Shown here: positions 59,466 through 64,000 of the stretch, in pieces | How the letters are laid out: every line of letters begins with the position of its first letter | How positions within the stretch are numbered: position 1 is the first letter of the stretch | Assembly: GCA_016617855.1 (NCBI GenBank) | Contig: JAECUM010004993.1 | Location: forward strand, 34,589-98,588 | Source of the DNA: Megalonaias nervosa | Lineage: Eukaryota > Mollusca > Bivalvia > Unionida > Unionidae | Direction of reading: 5' to 3' | DNA length: 64,000 bases | Notes under the pieces: generated by a model | The model's database searches: none | Told to the model about the DNA's origin: nothing | The model's input: the letters and a program-made list of their open reading frames with translations, nothing else | Translations under genes and position numbers: made by a program

Positions 59466-59544
59466 AACCACATAAGAAGTAACGGTCATCCAATTTTTCA
59501 CTGGATCAAATAGATCGTGTGCATCAGAAAAATCGTATACATGA

Positions 59545-59550
59545 AATAAA
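59545..59550 (+). terminator. Candidate polyadenylation signal of chitin synthase
   Basis: AATAAA about 530 bases after the stop; the next AATAAA lies near 60309. Which is used cannot be told. Confidence 0.35.
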
Positions 59551-59559
59551 CACTGACAA

Positions 59560-61380
59560 CCAACAGCACAAACAATTGTGAATTCGGCCAAAGCGTTTCC
59601 AGAATATACCGATTCCTTTCTCAAAATCTTAAATATATATAGGACGGTTACGCAAACGTGACAAGAAGAAAACATGTAAACGTAATTACTGACAAATTCA
59701 TCCAGGATATAATTATTTGTCGAACTGACGATTAGTTCAAACTGGTAGGTGTTTTGTTCAAAAGCGTTTGGTTTGTAAGTCTTATCTGTGGTGGGTAATT
59801 GTAATATTTAAGCTGCTTCTTTATCCATCATACTGGATGCTGCATAACTTCGATGTAACGATGTGGATCACATTTAATGTTTTGCATGTTATATTCTGAC
59901 TCTGTTTGTTAACTATTCACCTTTAACTGTGCTTACACATATCTGTTACATTTCAATTTTCAAAAATAGCAGTCTCTATGCTTTTTAAATATAAGCTGGA
60001 ACGGCCATGGCCATACCGGTCTCGCTACGGCCTTGCAGTTGGGGTCTTTGATTTCAAAGATATATTATCTTGTGCGTTTACTAAGTTTTACAAAGATTGC
60101 ATCTAAGTCTCCACTCGTAATAGGAGAATACATAAGAACACGAATGCGATTGGGTGGGGTGTTTTTGATGGAAATTTTCTTACTGTTTAAGAAATGTTTC
60201 GCTGTAATTCATATAACATATATCATATCATAGGAGCAAATCGTGAGTGCATATTGGAAACTTGGGATTTGAAATTATGATTTGACTTTTCTATAAGATC
60301 AGAGATTTAATAAAGCTAGTAGCAAACTTTTTGCAAATTCGGTGATATCCAATTTATACTCTTTATATCAAAACGTCTTAGTGCAAATGCCATAGTCTCT
60401 GAGCCGGTTGGTTTTACTGGATCATGTAAATTTGTAACACGATTTCCATTTCAGTGTAGGTCTTTATTTATTAATTAATATAGAAGTTGGATTTCGCCAG
60501 TCTATGCCGTCGCATCATTTGTCCCTAAATTACCCTCAGATTAGAGCCATCTGGGACCTTTTTAATGGGTTTTCTCACTTACTTAACATGTACATTAGAT
60601 GTTACACACATATCATGAAATTCTATTAATTCACCATCTTCATCGTTAACACTGTTAATTAATTTGTTCATTTACTTTCCTTGTAATGGCACCTAATGAA
60701 AAACAATACTGTAGGTTGCAACATTTCTGTAAAACAGTTCTAACATGTGAACAACTTTAAGAAACATAAGTAATAGATATTATAGTAAGTTAGTATCTTT
60801 GATTTAATATATAACATACAATTAGTTTGGAGTTTAAAACGCCGAGAAATCGTTCTCAAGTAGCATATGAATTGCATTGACTTTCATTTTACGTGCCTGT
60901 GTTAAGTTCGAATAGGAGCTAATCGATCCCTTTTATATTTCCATAAACAAACGAATGTCATAAAAATGTTTAATAAAACATTTGGATAATTTTGTTGTTT
61001 TCTCATGGGGGGGGGGATCGTCCGATTTAGAATTTAGTAAAAGAATGCAAGATGAGTTCATTCCAAGTTTAGATGCGCCACGATACTTAGAATACATAAT
61101 TTATGATCCTATTATAAATGAGAATGCATATCCTAGTGGCGACGTCTACAATAATGTGAAGGGAAATATATTCAACCTTTACATTTAACATTATTTGTAC
61201 CTGCATCGGATTTAGAATTTAAGACGTTGTATTATACGCGTTTACTTAAAGCTTATGTCTTAAACATCTAGTTTAATCTGAACCCATTTTAAAGTGGCCT
61301 ACATGCTTCTGAAAAGAATTCTTTGTAACATGCATTTGTTTACACATCAACTTTCAGAAATAGGTTTTACATGAATATTC
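59560..61380. other. Gene-free DNA downstream of chitin synthase
   Basis: No gene recognised. A palindromic GGCCATGGCC lies near 60003 and a run of nine Gs near 61008. Confidence 0.5.
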
Positions 61381-61383
61381 TAT

Positions 61384-61687
61384 GGGGGCCTAGTGGTTAG
61401 AACGTCCGCCTCGGATGCGGGAGGTCTCGGGTTCGAACCTCGGCTGAGACATAACAAAGACTTTAAAAAATGGTACTAACAGTTGCCTCGCTTGGCGCTC
61501 AGCATTAAGAGGTTAGTGTTAGAACTGGTCGGCCTGGTGTCAGGATAATGTGACTGGGTGGGACATCATGCCATATGTCTGCGGTATGATGCCCCAGTGC
61601 TAGACATCACTATAAACTGTCACACTGCAGACATCATAGCGATATGACTGAAATATTGTTAAAACTACGTTAAAAATCTAAATCACC

Positions 61688-61741
<54 letters not shown>
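61384..61741 (+). mobile_element. tRNA-derived SINE with AC tail, well preserved
   Basis: The head has A-box GGCCTAGTGGTTAGAACG and B-box CTCGGGTTCGAACCTCGG. The body has TTGCCTCGCTTGGCGCTCAG, then TGTCAGGATAATGTGACTGG and a block with TGTCTGCGGTATGATGC. It ends in about 27 AC dinucleotides. Head and 3' end of the tRNA-like part do not form an acceptor stem. The family has a second, inverted copy at 53739-54053. Confidence 0.88.
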
Positions 61742-61742
<1 letters not shown>

Positions 61743-61744
61743 TA

Positions 61745-62650
61745 TTCTGCGGGGGCATTTGGGGTGTTATAAATTTCTAACATCTCTATCTCTCTCTCTG
61801 AGTCTCTGTTTGTATGTCTGTCTCTCTATATCTCCCTTTCTCTACATTTAATTTCATTAACATTTAGCTACATTTGTTTCTTATTCATGTTTAGGCTATT
61901 TCGTTCTTTCTTTTTCTTTGTTGGCTTTTATTTTATTTGTTTATGAATTTACCGATAAGTTGAATGATACAATATTTTTTGCCAATTCTATCCTTATATC
62001 TTTTTCCCGTTGAACATTTTCTACATTTATTTTTTGAATTTTTTCAGGAATTACGACCTTGACAATTGTTAATATATAATCTTAATTGTATTTATATTTT
62101 GATTTTAATATGTAGAAATGCATACATATGTATCTCATTTAACTATATGTATTGATTTCAACATCATTTTTTTAAATTTAGGATTTGTCATTATTTTCCG
62201 TTTTAAACTTCTGTTTAAAACATTTTATTTAATTATAATAAATAATGAAATAATATAAAATATATTTATATTCAGTATAATTTAAAAGTTGTATAATTGT
62301 TTACACATACGGTTTACATGTTCAGAGGAACTTCATTTTCTAAGAATCGTCATATTTCGATTAAGTGTTTCTTATCGTCTCAAAGCATACTTTACCGACC
62401 ACAGAGATGAAAAAAATATTAGTGTACTGGATGGTATTTTGTTCTCTTGTACCATGTATTCTTTGTCTTGCTTTCCTTGATGCTATTGAGTTTTCAGCTC
62501 ACTAACTGATTAAAGCATCAGTGTGAGGAAAATGAAAAAGCAATGCAACTGTTCATTTAGGTCCTTGATAAGCGTGCCTTTGCCTAATCTTAAGATTAAT
62601 CAAATAAAGTTCGTATCCTTATTTTGAAGAGCATGATTTTATGTAAATAT
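61745..62650. other. Gene-free AT-rich DNA
   Basis: A TCTC-rich stretch lies near 61785-61840; no gene recognised. Confidence 0.5.
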
Positions 62651-62652
62651 AC

Positions 62653-63687
62653 TGTAGCGGAACACTCCCTCGGCTACATTGCCCCGAGTTTCGCTATCTC
62701 GGGTTTTTTAGGATAGGTCTTGTATTTGGAGTGATACCCCGCTGAATCTGTCTAAAGACTGGCACTCCAGAGTGGGACAGGTTTCTGCCTCAGCGGGATA
62801 CCGTCTTATTCCTGGCTTTTTGTGTGTCGCCGACATGGTCGCAGTCGCCGACTGGGTCGCAGACTTGTCGCAGTGGTGGTCGCCGATTGGGTCGCAGTCG
62901 CCGACTGTGTCGAAGACTTGTCGCAGTCTCGGTCGCAGACTTGGTCGCAGTCGCCCACTGTGCCGCAGTCTTGGTCGCCGACTGGGTCGCAGACTTGTCG
63001 CAAGGTCGCCTACTGGTCGCCGACTTATCGCAGTCTTGGTCACAGACTTGGTCGCAGTCGCCGACTCTGTCGCAGTCTTGGTCGCCGACTGGGTCGCAGG
63101 GTCGCCGACTGGGTCGCAGACTTGTCGCAGTCTCGGTCGCAGTCGCCCACTGGGTCGCAGGGTCACCGACTGGTCTTCCTCTGGTCGCCGACTTGGTCGC
63201 AGAGCTGTCGCCGAGTCGCGTCGTTATCCGAGCGAGATCGATAGAGAGAGACACGACAGTGCAAAATGATGAAAGAAGAGTTATCCTCAGTCAAAAACGT
63301 GTATTACAGCAAGACCTCTGCGTTTCTTGGACGAGCCTTGTAGCACCGGGCTTTTGGTCGACGAAAGACCGTGTCCCTATTCTTTTCTGATTCCTGGCCT
63401 GGTTCTCTCCTGCCCATCGAAATACGACCAAGTGTGCTTGCGCTGGAAGGGTGGTTATACTGCAACACTGCAGGGGACGTCTTCACACTATGCCACTTCT
63501 TAACACACCACCACAGTAGCCACAGTTGGTCCGTATATATACCCAGGCGTAATCACGTGACCTAAAATTAAGACGTTAGATGGCACTACAAAGCCCGCCA
63601 AACATTTAAATCACAACATACACTTTAACGAAACGAAATACTAAATAACGAAACGAAATTTGAAGTCCATGGGGTTTCCTCGCTACA
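62653..63687. mobile_element. Possible solo LTR or similar element
   Basis: The left edge TGTAGCGG and the right edge CTCGCTACA are short inverted repeats with TG...CA ends, as in long terminal repeats. A TATA-like GTATATATACCC lies near 63534-63545. No clear target duplication is visible, and no retroviral-type coding remains. The GC-rich array 62830-63220 lies inside it. Weakly supported. Confidence 0.3.
62830..63220. repeat. GC-rich GTCGC / GACT array, open in all six frames
   Basis: A mosaic of modules such as GGTCGCAGTCGCCGACTG, GGGTCGCAGACTTGTCGCAG and GGTCGCCGACT. Stop codons are absent from all three forward frames and all three reverse frames over most of the array, giving R/S/Q/D-rich predicted peptides of 65-188 codons. 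This follows from module composition (no TAA, TAG or TGA on either strand), not from coding constraint. Confidence 0.9.
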
Positions 63688-63689
63688 AC

Positions 63690-64000
63690 TGGATCTATTA
63701 AATGCCTGAAATTATCTACCTTTGATTTCAATGAAATGTATAAGATTTGTCTCAATAAGCTTGAAACTGTATAAATATGGGATTATAATTAATCTGCCAG
63801 GTACGTTATTAATCGTGTTTTATGTGTATGAATCTATATAGACCGTACTCAGTGACGTGAGAATTTAATGTGCACACATTAGCGCGCCGCCATATTAGAT
63901 TACAAGCGGAGGTCGACAGATGTGGTTGCTAATCAGACGTGGAATATATAACAATGTAGAAGCCAGTGAAAATCAAAGAAAATCAGAGATATATCGACAC
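63690..64000. other. Window edge, nothing recognised
   Basis: AT-rich DNA with GCGCGCCGCCATATT near 63880; no feature supported. Confidence 0.4.

Noticed and set aside
61384..61455. Possible tRNA gene
   Set aside because: A and B boxes are good, but there is no acceptor-stem pairing and the sequence continues into a SINE body with a second genomic copy.
62772..63390. Several 140-188-codon open frames
   Set aside because: All six frames are open over the same GC-rich array, which is a composition effect.

Overview
This is an AT-rich, intron-rich animal nuclear DNA window with abundant microsatellites, minisatellites and small transposons. The best inference is a lophotrochozoan, most likely a marine mollusc: it has an invertebrate chitin synthase, conserved GT-AG introns, and several tRNA-headed SINEs, including two clear copies of one family whose body I associate with mollusc genomes. 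That taxonomic call is inference, not proof. Nothing here looks bacterial.

Two genes are well supported, both on the + strand. (1) The 3' part of the lariat debranching enzyme gene DBR1: three coding exons (4300-4371, 6829-6971, 12218-13439) that join in phase and encode the end of the catalytic region and a long acidic C-terminal tail. The N-terminal metallophosphoesterase exons are not visible and presumably lie upstream of base 1. (2) A complete-looking, 16-exon chitin synthase gene (about 31708-59011). All splice phases agree, and the joined exons give about 1565 residues with N-terminal membrane segments, a GT2 catalytic core (CATMWHE, LDGDVDF, EDRW, QRRRW, SWGTRE), a coiled coil and a C-terminal membrane pair. 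No myosin motor exons were found upstream.

Layout: 1-4300, intron or upstream DNA with a LINE fragment, a SINE head, a palindromic hairpin and a hAT-like fragment; 4300-13600, DBR1 3' half with a minus-strand hAT relic in one intron and a tandem duplication of an exon/intron boundary; 13600-31600, mostly non-coding, with long tandem arrays (30-bp, 82-bp, 23-bp units), a pogo-like MITE, a hAT MITE with perfect target-site duplication, SINEs and one short protein-like island (26742-26879, strand undecided); 31600-59600, the chitin synthase gene, whose introns hold a 1.2-kb fold-back element, two dead mariner copies, a hAT MITE and long TA repeats; 59600-64000, downstream DNA with a full SINE, a possible solo LTR and a GC-rich array that is open in all six frames.

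The two genes have unrelated jobs: intron lariat turnover in RNA metabolism, and chitin production at the plasma membrane. I see no operon-like link. I did not find a convincing new multi-gene system. The most interesting features are structural: the duplicated splice-donor array in DBR1, the fold-back element in chitin synthase intron 1, and the six-frame-open array.
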